Source: Agrobacterium vitis (GTDB lineage Bacteria > Pseudomonadota > Alphaproteobacteria > Rhizobiales > Rhizobiaceae). Taken from it: DNA of 64,000 nt. Of this stretch, positions 56,087-64,000 are shown piece after piece (the first letter of the stretch is position 1; every line of letters begins with the position of its first letter). Location: assembly GCF_014926405.1 (NCBI RefSeq), contig NZ_JACXXJ020000004.1, positions 434,001 to 498,000 on the forward strand, in the 5' to 3' direction. The notes under the pieces were generated by a model. That model did no database searches, was not told where the DNA came from, and worked only from the letters and a program-made list of their open reading frames with translations. A program made the position numbers and the translations under genes.

Positions 56087-57213
56087 TTTGATTCCTCCGT
56101 CGTTGCCGCATCATTGCTGTCGACAACGTGGACTACAGAGCCATCTGCAAGGAAGACGCCGCCTGACGCAACAACGTCGTCAGTCTTCTCAATTCCTGAA
56201 ATGATTTCAACACGATCGTCCTGCCGCCGTCCAGGCTTTACTCGCTTGCGTGTCACCGTTTTTTTGTCTGTCGAGTTCAAAATGAACACATATGAGAAGC
56301 CGTCCTTGAGGGTGACGGCAGTAGCGGGCACTGTGAGCGCATCCGTGTTGTTGAATTCAAAGTAGCCGCTGGCCAGGATGCCGATCTTTGGGGCATCCAT
56401 CCCTGGAGTGGGATTCAGCGTCACGTAGACGATCACGCGACCATTGTCGGTTGACATCGAAGGTGCCACCATCCTGACCTCACCGTGCACATCGCCGCGC
56501 GGCGTTGGGATGACGGCTTTTGTTCCGACCTTGACGTCAGCCAGCCGATTAAATGGCAATTCCGCTTTCCATTCGATACGATTTTGTCGGATCAGCTTGA
56601 ACAACTCGCCACCGGCGGTCACCACATCACCAAGAGATGCGGAGCGCTCGGATATGACCCCGTCGTCCACTGCGTAAACCTTGGTCCTGTCCAAGGTGAG
56701 CTGAGATGAAGCCAACGCAGCCTTTGCCGAAAAGAGGGAGGCTTTCGCTTTACGCTCGGTAATCAGATATTCCTTTATCTGTTGGCTTGATAATGCGCCA
56801 GAACTTGTCAATCCTCGGGCGCGGTCACCATTCGCTATTGCTTGATCAAGATCGGCTTCCGCTTTTTCAACGTTCGCTTGTTGCTGCTCCAGGTCAGCCT
56901 GGGCAGATTCCGGCGCAAACTGCACCAGCAAATCGCCCTTTTTTACGTGTGCGCCAACATCTGCTTTAACTTCGGTGACCTTCATACCGCTGGTCTCTGC
57001 TGCAATTGTCGCTTCATGCCAGGCGGCAAGTCGACCACTTGCGGGAATAATAACAGGCCAAAGCAACACCTCCGGCTTGACCAAGCTCACGCTCAGTGCG
57101 GCCGCTTGATCCGTCTTTTGTTCACCATCCTGGCTTCGGGCGGCGAAGGCGACCATGAAAAACGACCCCAAGGCGAGCACTGTCGCGAGAGACCTGGTAG
57201 AAAATTTGCGCAT
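56083..57213 (-). CDS. RND efflux periplasmic adaptor subunit
   Basis: A 376-residue membrane-fusion protein. A signal peptide (SLATVLALGSFFMVAFAARS) is followed by a lipoyl half-motif GMKVTEVKADVGAHVKKGDL, a coiled-coil hairpin (LEQQQANVEKAEADLDQAIA ... KAALASSQLTLDRTK), the second lipoyl half VYAVDDGVISERSASLGD and beta-barrel blocks (GVFLADGSVVHVVD). The ATG at 57213 follows aaaggga and overlaps an upstream stop as TGATG. It bridges the RND pump to an outer-membrane channel. Confidence 0.93.
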   Translation of the reverse strand: MRKFSTRSLATVLALGSFFMVAFAARSQDGEQKTDQAAALSVSLVKPEVLLWPVIIPASGRLAAWHEATIAAETSGMKVTEVKADVGAHVKKGDLLVQFAPESAQADLEQQQANVEKAEADLDQAIANGDRARGLTSSGALSSQQIKEYLITERKAKASLFSAKAALASSQLTLDRTKVYAVDDGVISERSASLGDVVTAGGELFKLIRQNRIEWKAELPFNRLADVKVGTKAVIPTPRGDVHGEVRMVAPSMSTDNGRVIVYVTLNPTPGMDAPKIGILASGYFEFNNTDALTVPATAVTLKDGFSYVFILNSTDKKTVTRKRVKPGRRQDDRVEIISGIEKTDDVVASGGVFLADGSVVHVVDSNDAATTEESK

Positions 57214-57614
57214 CAATAAATTCCCTTTGCGGAGGTCGGGGCACCCACCGGGGCGGAGAATCCGCCTCCTGAAGACGTGCGGGGTGCGACCCAGTAGCGG
57301 ACGATGTCGCGCTTGATTTCAATGAGGGTGATCGGTGCAGATCGCGCAGCACACAAAGTTTGTTGGCCGTCAAAGAGACTGATGCCGACAAAGGTCCCAT
57401 CCTGAATGACCGGACTAAAATGGCGGTGATGGACGTTAGCAGCGGGCTTCGCATGGGTGATCGATGTTTTCACCCTAGGGAACGCCGTCTCACTGCCAAT
57501 AGCAGCAGCCAAAAGGTCTGACTTATGATGCGTGATCGCAATATCATGATCGACAACGGCGTTGCCGCTTTCTTGCGTATCCGACGGACCTTTTGGTCCC
57601 GTCAAACTCAGCAA
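57213..57614 (-). CDS. doubtful small ORF translationally coupled to the RND adaptor
   Basis: The frame encodes up to 133 residues and stops in a TGATG overlap with the adaptor start, which argues for a real upstream gene. I recognise no family. The middle (HHRHFSPVIQDGTFVGISLF, then CAARSAPITLIEIKRDI) looks like folded protein, but the ends are Pro/Gly/Ser-rich and no good ribosome site precedes the start at 57614. It may instead be leader sequence of the RND operon. Confidence 0.3.
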   Translation of the reverse strand: MLSLTGPKGPSDTQESGNAVVDHDIAITHHKSDLLAAAIGSETAFPRVKTSITHAKPAANVHHRHFSPVIQDGTFVGISLFDGQQTLCAARSAPITLIEIKRDIVRYWVAPRTSSGGGFSAPVGAPTSAKGIY

Positions 57615-58048
57615 AGGCTCGGTGACGAAGATTTTTATGGACCTAATAATGGTATTCCGCTTGAATTCGTGGTGCCTCGAGCATTTGGGCGCACTATAAG
57701 CATCTTCCTGTTAATGTCATTTAAGAATATGTAAAATTATGTAAATATTGCCGATTAGGTATCTGCAAATCTAGTAATACAGTTGGAAGGGTCCTGCTGC
57801 GAAATTTTCGTGCTTAACCGTATTTTGACCAGCGGGACGAATGGGCGCAGGGATCAAATTTCAACATTTTACATCTATGCGGTCAGGATCGAACATAGGT
57901 TGATTGACCCAGCATGCCGCACAAACATAACGCCGTCCGCCGACATCACATCGGTGAGATTGCGACCACCGCATAGGCTCCCATCGTGACCACTCCTGCC
58001 GCGGCGGCCGTTAAGCCGACGCTACCCTGAATACCCTGTTACCTGTGT
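57615..58048. other. AT-rich intergenic region upstream of the RND operon
   Basis: No convincing gene. The stretch 57700-57780 is clearly AT-rich and contains TATGTAAA twice at 57728-57735 and 57738-57745, a 10-bp (one helical turn) repeat. On the minus strand this reads TTTACATA twice and could hold the RND promoter. A short minus-strand frame at about 57955-58045 (...LTAAAAGVVTMGAYAVVAIS...) resembles a membrane helix but has no supported start. Confidence 0.4.
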
Positions 58049-58549
58049 TCAGGCGACCCGTTCGGTTTCAGTGAGAAGAATGCGGAGACGGTTCGCCATT
58101 TGCAGATCATCGACGGTGTCCATGAAATGTGTCAGATATTTGCCGTCAGGCCCGAGCAGATAGGCGAAGGCCGTGTGTGGCATGGCATAGCCTTCTGCAT
58201 CTTCCAGATCGAGCCCCTTGCGGGAAAAGACACGGAAGGATGCCTTCGCGCTGTCTATCGCCTCGCGGCTTCCCGTCAGGCCAGTGAAACGCGGAAAGTT
58301 TGCTTCAACAACGGCTTTCATTCTCTCCGGTGTATCGCGCTCCGGATCGACGGTGATGTAAAGCGGCACGACCATGCGTCGGGTCTCGCCCAATGTGTCC
58401 AGCGCCGCAGTCATGCAGGCAAGTGAGCGCGGGCAGACTTTGCGGCAATGGGTAAAGCCGAAATAGACCAGCATGAAGCTGCCGCGATAACTCGCCTCGG
58501 TGACAGCATGTCCATTATGATCGGTGAGCGAGAAGCTTCCCTCAAGCAT
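58049..58549 (-). CDS. SCO1/SenC-family thioredoxin-like protein
   Basis: A 166-residue protein with the SCO pattern LVYFGFTHCRKVCPRSLACM (Cys-x3-Cys copper/redox site), YITVDPERDTPERM and the distal His in MPHTAFAYLLGPDGKYLTHF. SCO proteins deliver copper to cytochrome oxidase or act as thiol reductases. Unlike most, this one starts directly at the fold (MLEGSFSLTDHNG) with no membrane anchor or signal peptide visible, so it may be cytoplasmic. It starts 10 bases after the stop of the dehydratase-like gene and forms one unit with it; its role there is unclear. Confidence 0.85.
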   Translation of the reverse strand: MLEGSFSLTDHNGHAVTEASYRGSFMLVYFGFTHCRKVCPRSLACMTAALDTLGETRRMVVPLYITVDPERDTPERMKAVVEANFPRFTGLTGSREAIDSAKASFRVFSRKGLDLEDAEGYAMPHTAFAYLLGPDGKYLTHFMDTVDDLQMANRLRILLTETERVA

Positions 58550-58559
58550 GTTCAGCGCC

Positions 58560-60122
58560 TCAATGGAAGGTCAGGACGAAGTTTGTCGGAGCGCGAAGGG
58601 CGCATTCCAGTCCGAGTATGTCGCCTTCCCGTTTGGCGCCGACGGCACCTGAATGCTTGCCAAGTTCGCTCGCGTTGCCCGATAGAACATGCTCACCGTC
58701 AGCGGCAAGCGACCAATCTCCACGGCCCCAGATATTGCCAAGCTCCAGCAGAACCTTGCCGTCGCGATCCGCTCTCGGAGCAAGCGTCAGAACCAGGCTT
58801 TTCGCGTCACGCTCGAAGCGTGCACGCAGCACGTCGGCATTGTCCGATATCTCGACGAGCGCCGGTTCCTCGAAATGGGCCTTGTCCCAGGGCTCGGCGT
58901 AAAGCCTCTCAAGCCCGCCCGGTACGTTAAGCCGTGCGTAGCCCAGAAGCGCATTGCCTGTATGGGGGTCCATTGCGCGGAACAGCCCTTGATCGTCGAA
59001 GGATGCGTCATGCCGGCGATAGTGCAGGCCACCGTCGGTCCATGAGCGATGCAGGAACCTGTCGGCATAGGCAAGCATCTTCGTAAGCGAGCCTTCATCG
59101 CCGACTTCAGACGCGCAAACTGCCGCCCAGCCGAAATCGCGTGCTGAGGTAAAACCGAGGCTGGTTGGAATGCCGGGCGCTTCATTGATCCACAGCGTAT
59201 CATCCGGCCCCGCCTCACCCCATTTTGCGATCTGTCCGGGATAATGGTGTTTGACCAGTTCCGGGTTCCAGGCGTGCATCAGTGAGCCGAGCCAAAAGTC
59301 GATCCAAGGGGCTTCTGTGGGGATGAGGTTCTTTTCGATTTCCTGAACCATCATCCTGAAATGGCCGCGTTCACTGGCGATGCCGAAATCGGACCATGCG
59401 CGCTGATAGCCGTCAGTAACTTCCTTCGCGAGCGATCCGCCATACACGAGATCATGAAACCGGAAACCGAGGATCGGCACCTGGTTGCAGATCTGGAAGA
59501 CACAATTCGGCTCGCAGGCGATGCCGAGATATCCCTTCTCCACCATCATCCAGTAGAGATGATCGTTGAGTGAGCGCTCGTCATAGACAAACTTCTTGCC
59601 CCCAGCTGCCCAGTAAAGGGTCTTGATTTCCATCGTCAGCGCGCCGGGCTGCGCATAGCGGTCATCATTGAAAATATAGTGATAGAGAAGCGACATCGAT
59701 TGCACATAGGCACTGTACATGATGTTGTCTTTGATGACCGGGTTCCACTCGGCGGGCAATTCGCCCTGCGCGGCATTGATCACACCATTGCCGGTGCTGA
59801 TATAATGCCAATAGGTCCAGACATCAGGCGAAAGAATCTTCTCAATCAGTCGCTCAAAAGCCTTGCGGAAGACCCCGGGTGCCGCTGGCAGACGATGCCG
59901 ATGCGTCAAGGCGAGCGCATAGGACATATAGGCGAGCTGAAAGCGAAGCCCGCCAAAATCTTCCTGTAGGGTCGATTTCGCCTGCATGCCCGACCAATCA
60001 TCGGGAAGCAGCAAAGAGAGGTTTTCGATGCGGCGCAAATGGCCGATCTGATCGGCGTCAAGCATCGGCATGCGCGCGACATCGAAAGGCTCACTCTTTC
60101 GAAGTTCACCGGATATGGCCAT
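58560..60122 (-). CDS. linalool dehydratase/isomerase (LinD)-family protein
   Basis: A 520-residue protein similar to the alpha/alpha-barrel domain of linalool dehydratase/isomerase. GIACEPNCVFQICNQVP has two Cys nine residues apart within C-E-P-N...C-N, matching the Cys171/Cys180 pair of LinD. FGGLRFQLAYMSYALA, LERLIE-like FERLIEKI and KDNIMYSAYVQSMSLLYHYI also fit. The block holding a catalytic His in LinD reads YSAYVQSM here, so activity may differ. No signal peptide is seen, whereas LinD is periplasmic. The ATG at 60122 is chosen for its strong ggggagg; the frame extends to 60191. It is divergent from a TetR gene whose operator overlaps its promoter region. The substrate is probably a terpenoid or similar alkenol, but this is inference. 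Confidence 0.75.
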   Translation of the reverse strand: MAISGELRKSEPFDVARMPMLDADQIGHLRRIENLSLLLPDDWSGMQAKSTLQEDFGGLRFQLAYMSYALALTHRHRLPAAPGVFRKAFERLIEKILSPDVWTYWHYISTGNGVINAAQGELPAEWNPVIKDNIMYSAYVQSMSLLYHYIFNDDRYAQPGALTMEIKTLYWAAGGKKFVYDERSLNDHLYWMMVEKGYLGIACEPNCVFQICNQVPILGFRFHDLVYGGSLAKEVTDGYQRAWSDFGIASERGHFRMMVQEIEKNLIPTEAPWIDFWLGSLMHAWNPELVKHHYPGQIAKWGEAGPDDTLWINEAPGIPTSLGFTSARDFGWAAVCASEVGDEGSLTKMLAYADRFLHRSWTDGGLHYRRHDASFDDQGLFRAMDPHTGNALLGYARLNVPGGLERLYAEPWDKAHFEEPALVEISDNADVLRARFERDAKSLVLTLAPRADRDGKVLLELGNIWGRGDWSLAADGEHVLSGNASELGKHSGAVGAKREGDILGLECALRAPTNFVLTFH

Positions 60123-60162
60123 CGATTTCCTCCCCGAAATCGTTGAAATGCATGGTTCATGC

Positions 60163-60191
60163 ACGATATGAAGTTGGACATATTTTGTCAA
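60163..60191 (-). promoter_or_regulatory. sigma-70-type promoter of the LinD-like operon
   Basis: Minus strand: TTGACA (60191-60186), 17-nt spacer, TATCGT (60168-60163). The -35 box is perfect and the spacing ideal. It lies about 40 bases before the ATG at 60122. Confidence 0.6.
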
Positions 60192-60203
60192 TATGAACTA
60201 TTC

Positions 60204-60231
60204 GAGTACACTCTTTTGAGTGGACCACTCA
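60204..60231. promoter_or_regulatory. probable TetR-family operator
   Basis: Two adjacent inverted repeats built from one half-site: GAGT-AC-ACTC (60204-60213) and TGAGTGG-A-CCACTCA (60217-60231). They lie between the divergent TetR and LinD-like genes, just upstream of the LinD promoter. Confidence 0.65.
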
Positions 60232-60259
60232 CAGCGGGCCGATATAAACTGGAGAGACC

Positions 60260-60910
60260 ATGGCTGGCGGAACCGCGCTCAGGCGTGCCGAAATCGGGCA
60301 AGAGCGTCGTGAAAAGACGAGACAGAAGCTCATCGCTGCGGCGGCGCGCGTCATCGCCGCCAATGGTGACAAGACCGCGACGATCGACGATTTCATCAGG
60401 GCGGCGGGTGTTGCGCGGGGAACGTTCTACAACTACTTTCCCACCCGCGAGAATTTGCTGGATGCATTGTGGACGCAAGTTGGCAAGGATCCATTTCTTG
60501 AAATCGGCAAGGCTTGCGCCTCAATCAGCGATCCGGTCGAGCGGTTGATTGCACAGGCTTGGCGCATATTGATCCGGTCAGGCGAAGACCAGGCGTGGGG
60601 GTGGCTGATCTTCGCGTTGTCCGGCAATGCCGAAACAGTCAACTCTGACCTGCGGGCCTATCCTGCACCTGATCTTAAAGCCGGTTTGAGCGCGGGACGG
60701 CTGCATTACGACCATCTGGACAGTGCTCGAGACTTCGTTGTCGGCGCGGTCCGGGCTGGTATGAAAACCCAATTGAGCGGGCGTGGCTCGAGCGAATATG
60801 CGCACGACATATGCAAAATGATCCTGCTTGCTCTCGCAGTCCCTACGGAGGAAGCCAATAGGATCATGGGATCTGCCACAAGAACAGGCGTTGGAGTAGC
60901 GTCGGCTTAA
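60260..60910 (+). CDS. TetR-family transcriptional regulator
   Basis: A 216-residue repressor. The N-terminal HTH reads REKTRQKLIAAAARVIAANG, TATIDDFIRAAGVARGTFYN and YFPTRENLLDAL, a textbook TetR DNA-binding domain. The C-terminal ligand domain is diverse and gives no ligand. ggagag lies five bases before the ATG. It is divergent from the LinD-like operon and separated by an intergenic region with a strong palindromic operator, so it probably represses that operon and itself until a substrate-like ligand binds. Confidence 0.93.
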   Translation: MAGGTALRRAEIGQERREKTRQKLIAAAARVIAANGDKTATIDDFIRAAGVARGTFYNYFPTRENLLDALWTQVGKDPFLEIGKACASISDPVERLIAQAWRILIRSGEDQAWGWLIFALSGNAETVNSDLRAYPAPDLKAGLSAGRLHYDHLDSARDFVVGAVRAGMKTQLSGRGSSEYAHDICKMILLALAVPTEEANRIMGSATRTGVGVASA

Positions 60911-60950
60911 TCCATATGGCGACCGACAACCGAATACCTCTGCGCCGTCC

Positions 60951-61643
60951 CTATTCTTCGTCGCTCTCTGGCTCACCTGCAATCGGTCCCTCGCGCACAG
61001 CATTTCTACTCAACAGCCCGGCATCCTCAAGCGCTTCGATGTCGGGCAGATCACGCAGGGTCTCCATATCGAAGGCGGACAGGAAGTGTTTGGTGGTGAC
61101 GTAGGTATAGGGCGCACCTGGCGTCGGACTGCGCGGCCCCGAGGCTATGAACCCTGCGCCCCGAAGCGAAGCAATTGTATCGCGGCTGACCTCCTTGCCG
61201 AAGATTTTTGACAACTCGCCACGGGTAACCGGCTGGAAATATCCCACCGCCATCAGTACCATTGCCTCGAACTCCGAAAGCGCCGCCGCCCCTCCCCGCG
61301 TCGGAGCGGCTGAGGCCCGTATCGCGCCCGCGTAAGCCGAACGGCTTCGGTGTTGCCAACCGCCGGCGACCGACACCAGTTCGTAGGGGCGGGACTGAAG
61401 CTCCTCGATGAGGTCGTCGATCAGCAGATCGATGCTGCACTCTTTTCCCACCACCCGCGCCAAAGTCTCCCGGCTGACCGGCTCGGCTGAGGCAAAGATC
61501 ACCGCTTCGACCCTCAGCATCCATTCCCGCCAGCGCAGTTCCGGCGGCAGATCCTCCAGCTCCCGATCAAACGGCCGTTCGGCTGCGGCACTCGCCCTTT
61601 CCTTACGGGATTGCTTGGCTACAGGGGCTCCGGCCATCGTCAC
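60951..61643 (-). CDS. scpB: SMC-Scp complex subunit ScpB
   Basis: A 230-residue protein with two winged-helix domains typical of ScpB: MLRVEAVIFASAEPVSRETL, LIEELQSRPYELVSVAGGWQ, ALSEFEAMVLMAVGYFQPVT, SLRGAGFI and TPGAPYTYVTTKHFLSAF. ScpB bridges SMC and ScpA in chromosome condensation. The start may be GTG at 61643, overlapping the stop of the DUF1403 gene as GTGA, or ATG at 61637. No scpA is nearby. Pairing with DUF1403 is, to my knowledge, common on rhizobial megaplasmids, so this may be an accessory copy. Confidence 0.85.
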   Translation of the reverse strand: MTMAGAPVAKQSRKERASAAAERPFDRELEDLPPELRWREWMLRVEAVIFASAEPVSRETLARVVGKECSIDLLIDDLIEELQSRPYELVSVAGGWQHRSRSAYAGAIRASAAPTRGGAAALSEFEAMVLMAVGYFQPVTRGELSKIFGKEVSRDTIASLRGAGFIASGPRSPTPGAPYTYVTTKHFLSAFDMETLRDLPDIEALEDAGLLSRNAVREGPIAGEPESDEE

Positions 61644-62593
61644 ACTCCAAACACCCGGAAAGAGGAGCGGCCGGACAGTTCGCGCACTGCCTCAAAGCTT
61701 TCCAGCCGCTCGAACAGTCGGTTGGCCGCCCAGCGGGAGAGACCACTGCCAGGCGCCGAGGCCAGCACGGCATCTTCGTTCATCAATCTGCGGATCACCG
61801 GCTCGGCACCTTTGGTGCGAACCTTCGGCGCGACAGCCAGCAGCCGCGCTGCGCGTCGATTGATATCAACGGCGGAACGGAGTGCTGCGTCAACCCCATC
61901 AACCAGTGCCAGGCAGATCGCCTTTGGATAAACCGGCTCGCCCGGACGAACGCGACCCCGACCACCGATTGTTCGGAAGGACGAACCAAAACGTTCGGGT
62001 AAAAGCAAAGGAACAGGTCTCGGCCATTTCAGCTTTTGAGCCAGCACAACATCCGCCAGTCCCAGGGCCAGCACCTCGATGTCCGGGCGGATCGCGCACA
62101 TTGCTGCTATCAGGTCCACTGCTACGAAGGGCGCCGCCCGCTCAGATTGGATCGCAGAATCCACAAGATCCGGAATGGAGGCAAGCCCCTCGTCCCAGCA
62201 AAGGTCCAACAGCGCGGCAAGCTCCTGAATAAATGGTGTGGCGATTGCCCCGGACCGGCGCGACAGCATTCGTGTGGCCAAAAACAATTTTCCCGCAGGC
62301 CCTGGATCATCACCAGGCGCCGTCAGCAAAAGCGCGTCGCGCAACGCATGCTCGTCCTCGCTACGGCCATCCATTCTGGCGGCGATGGCAGCCGACTTCA
62401 GGGCAAGGCGATCGCGCCAACAGCCGAGCCAAGGCGGATCGGCCTGTATCAGATCGTCAAGCGATTTCAGAGCGATACCGGCAGAGAATGCAGCGTCGGA
62501 TTCGGGAATGTCGCGACCGCGCAACGAAGCCCAGCCTGGAAGACGAGGTGACCAGCTCAAGGGCGGCTCTGAGGTGGGGGCGCGCGAATCCAT
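61640..62593 (-). CDS. DUF1403-family protein
   Basis: A 317-residue soluble, helix-rich protein of unknown function. Features: WASLRGRDIPESDAAFSAGI, LDDLIQADPPWLGCWRDRLA, REDEHALRDALLL-like SEDEHALRDALLLTAPGDDP and a C-terminal winged-helix-like part (GAEPVIRRLMNEDAVLASAP, LSRWAANRLFERLE). The tail resembles the replication-initiator-like DUF1403 proteins found beside scpB in rhizobia. It overlaps scpB by GTGA and is certainly co-translated with it. A role in plasmid or chromosome maintenance is inferred from the partner only. Confidence 0.75.
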   Translation of the reverse strand: MDSRAPTSEPPLSWSPRLPGWASLRGRDIPESDAAFSAGIALKSLDDLIQADPPWLGCWRDRLALKSAAIAARMDGRSEDEHALRDALLLTAPGDDPGPAGKLFLATRMLSRRSGAIATPFIQELAALLDLCWDEGLASIPDLVDSAIQSERAAPFVAVDLIAAMCAIRPDIEVLALGLADVVLAQKLKWPRPVPLLLPERFGSSFRTIGGRGRVRPGEPVYPKAICLALVDGVDAALRSAVDINRRAARLLAVAPKVRTKGAEPVIRRLMNEDAVLASAPGSGLSRWAANRLFERLESFEAVRELSGRSSFRVFGV

Positions 62594-62790
62594 GCGAAAG
62601 ACGATAGATCAGGGGCGCGGTTTAATCCAGAGAGATCGGCCATAACCGCACATTCTTTCGTGCTGGTTCCAACTCGAAAATCAACATTCGGAACTTCTTG
62701 CCCGGCTAAAGGGTTGTGGGGGTGTAACAATCTCACTTCAATCTGCAGAACATCCAGGTAATGGAGTTCCCCTGTCTGAAAGACACGATC

Positions 62791-63303
62791 ATGAACAAGG
62801 TTCTTGCAAGCGCGATTACCGTGGCGATGACATGGATGATGACGGCGGCCGGTGCGCACGCCGACGAGTCCGCTTTCTTGAAAACACTGGCGGGAAGCTG
62901 GAGCGGCAAAGGAACGGTCAAGGTGCGAACGAATGCACCCACGATCAATGTCACCTGCAGATTCAGATCGAACACGACGACGCAATCGCTGGCATTGAAT
63001 GGACGCTGTACGAGCCTCGTTGTGTTTTCTCGTGCCATCAGCGCCGATTTGAAGATCAACGGTGGGACCTATAGCGGCTCTTACGTGGGGGCCGGTACAG
63101 GCGTCGCGGGCCTGAACGGCAAACGCGGTGGAGATACCATCAACCTTGGAATCAATTGGGCGAAAGAGGTCAATGGTGATCGACGTGCGCAGATGACAAT
63201 CGAAAAAGTTGGAGCTTCCGGCATGCGCCTGACGACTGTTGATACCGACCCGGCCACAGGGAAGTCGATCGTTACCAGTCGGATTGACCTGCGTCGGGGC
63301 TGA
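62791..63303 (+). CDS. small exported protein of unknown function
   Basis: A 170-residue protein with a signal peptide (MNKVLASAITVAMTWMMTA, cut after AHA). The mature part is beta-rich: FLKTLAGSWSGKGTVKVRTN, INVTCRFRSNTTTQSLALNG, GGTYSGSYVGAGTGVAGLNG and GDTINLGINWAKEVNGDRRA. This resembles small lipocalin-like or avidin-like barrels of the rhizobial periplasm, but I cannot name the family. Two cysteines (in NVTCRF and NGRCTS) could form a disulfide. The ATG at 62791 gives the signal peptide; the frame opens at 62761. The 197-base gap before it holds no gene. Confidence 0.75.
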   Translation: MNKVLASAITVAMTWMMTAAGAHADESAFLKTLAGSWSGKGTVKVRTNAPTINVTCRFRSNTTTQSLALNGRCTSLVVFSRAISADLKINGGTYSGSYVGAGTGVAGLNGKRGGDTINLGINWAKEVNGDRRAQMTIEKVGASGMRLTTVDTDPATGKSIVTSRIDLRRG

Positions 63304-63497
63304 GTTCATCCATCGACATTGGTCTAAACCTTTAATGCATACTATCGTGTGATCACAGCAAGCTGAAACGGGTCTGTGAGAGTTGATCAGTTCAACGCGG
63401 GAACCGGGCCTTTGTGGAACGATAAACCTCGTTAATTCGCCGCGAAAATCAACAACGGTCGTTACAGCGCGCCAAACGTATCGTCGCAATATGGGGT

Positions 63498-64000
63498 TTA
63501 AAAACTCCCCGCCAGATTGACCTGCGCTGCGCTGGACCGCAGGCCTTTGCCAAACTCGCCGGAATAGCTAAATGTCAGGCGGGCCGACTTCGAAAGCCTG
63601 GCGGAAACTCCGAGTTTTGCCAGCAGAGCGTCCCTTGGCATTTCCACGCCTTCGACGACAAATGGTGTGCCGCCAGAAAACGCGACGCTAGAATACGGCG
63701 ACACGTCACCCTCGATATGCCGCCAGCCCAGCATGCCGGAGACGGCAACGGGTAAATTGTCTTCCGGCCACCTCCAAGACCAGCGCAGACCGATCGTGGA
63801 GGTTGCGATCTCGTCACTGCTTTTTGCTGCCAACAGGCTCGCATCGCCGCCATTTTCGCGGAAGGCGTCAGTCTTGAGATTGACATAAGCGAGGTTGGCG
63901 AAGGGCTGGAGCTTGATCGCATCCAGTTCATGCGTCCAAGAGAGATCTGCAAAAACCTGGCTGGTGACACTGGCATAGTCAGCGGTGAGCTGGCTGGTAA
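63498..64000 (-). CDS. autotransporter beta-barrel domain, 5' part outside window
   Basis: The minus frame is open from the window edge to the stop at 63498, giving about 167 C-terminal residues. SWTHELDAIKLQPFANLAYV, LLAAKSSDEIATSTIGLRWS, VSGMLGWRHIEGDVSPYSSV and LTFSYSGEFGKGLRSSAAQV, ending AGSF, are the alternating strands and terminal Phe of an autotransporter (type Va) barrel. It inserts in the outer membrane and exports an N-terminal passenger that lies beyond 64000, so the function is unknown. Confidence 0.88.
   Translation of the reverse strand, partial: TSQLTADYASVTSQVFADLSWTHELDAIKLQPFANLAYVNLKTDAFRENGGDASLLAAKSSDEIATSTIGLRWSWRWPEDNLPVAVSGMLGWRHIEGDVSPYSSVAFSGGTPFVVEGVEMPRDALLAKLGVSARLSKSARLTFSYSGEFGKGLRSSAAQVNLAGSF

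Noticed and set aside
57955..58045. Small minus-strand membrane-like peptide next to the SCO1-like gene
   Set aside because: About 30 codons with no supported start; too short to separate from chance.

Overview
The window looks like part of an alphaproteobacterial genome of the order Hyphomicrobiales (Rhizobium/Agrobacterium/Ochrobactrum-Brucella type). This rests on family content: a megaplasmid-style ScpB-DUF1403 pair, a HAMP-repeat chemotaxis protein, Rrf2-type regulators, and a PKS/NRPS locus whose architecture resembles what I recall of the fabrubactin siderophore locus of Agrobacterium fabrum. It may sit on a secondary chromosome or megaplasmid, but the sequence does not prove that.

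Left flank (1-4.4 kb): the start of a chemotaxis protein with three near-identical 270-bp HAMP units, a stretch of gene debris with an IS6-type transposase remnant and a perfect 14-bp inverted repeat, an alpha/beta-hydrolase-like protein, and two convergent Rrf2-family regulators.

Core (4.4-44.4 kb): a divergent siderophore locus. The leftward operon runs from about 20.4 kb: fatty acyl-AMP ligase-ACP, PKS module (KS-AT-degenerate KR-ACP), luciferase-like flavin monooxygenase, NRPS C-A(Gly)-T-C-A(Gly)-T, and a MATE exporter; the second Rrf2 gene follows on the same strand. The rightward operon runs from 20.7 kb: NRPS TubC-C-A(aromatic)-T-reductase, SAM methyltransferase, class III aminotransferase, MbtH-like protein, two unrecognised proteins, a second PKS module with a degenerate KR, NRPS C-A-T-C-A(Ala-like)-T-E, a C-T protein without an A domain, type II thioesterase, and an FhuF-like ferric reductase. 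The shared 286-bp promoter region carries a TGA-N9-TCA motif matching the RirA iron-responsive operator. I infer the order acyl-C2-Gly-Gly-C2-X-D-Ala-(unassigned)-aromatic residue with reductive release. The two dead ketoreductases next to a flavin monooxygenase suggest beta-keto intermediates that are rearranged to iron-binding alpha-hydroxy acids. The reductase, aminotransferase and methyltransferase suggest a catechol-quaternary-amine (Dmaq-like) end group.

Uptake and signalling (44.6-52.9 kb): a FecA-type TonB receptor with an STN signalling domain, periplasmic binding protein, two FecCD permeases, ATPase, then a FecI-type sigma factor and a FecR-type regulator. This gives synthesis, export, uptake, iron release and surface signalling in one 49-kb block. 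Two similar 94-bp direct repeats bracket receptor through sigma factor.

Right flank (53-64 kb): an RND efflux operon (leftward), a SCO1-like protein and a linalool dehydratase/isomerase-like protein divergent from a TetR regulator with a clear operator, ScpB with DUF1403, a small exported protein, and the end of an autotransporter. No tRNA, rRNA or CRISPR array was seen.
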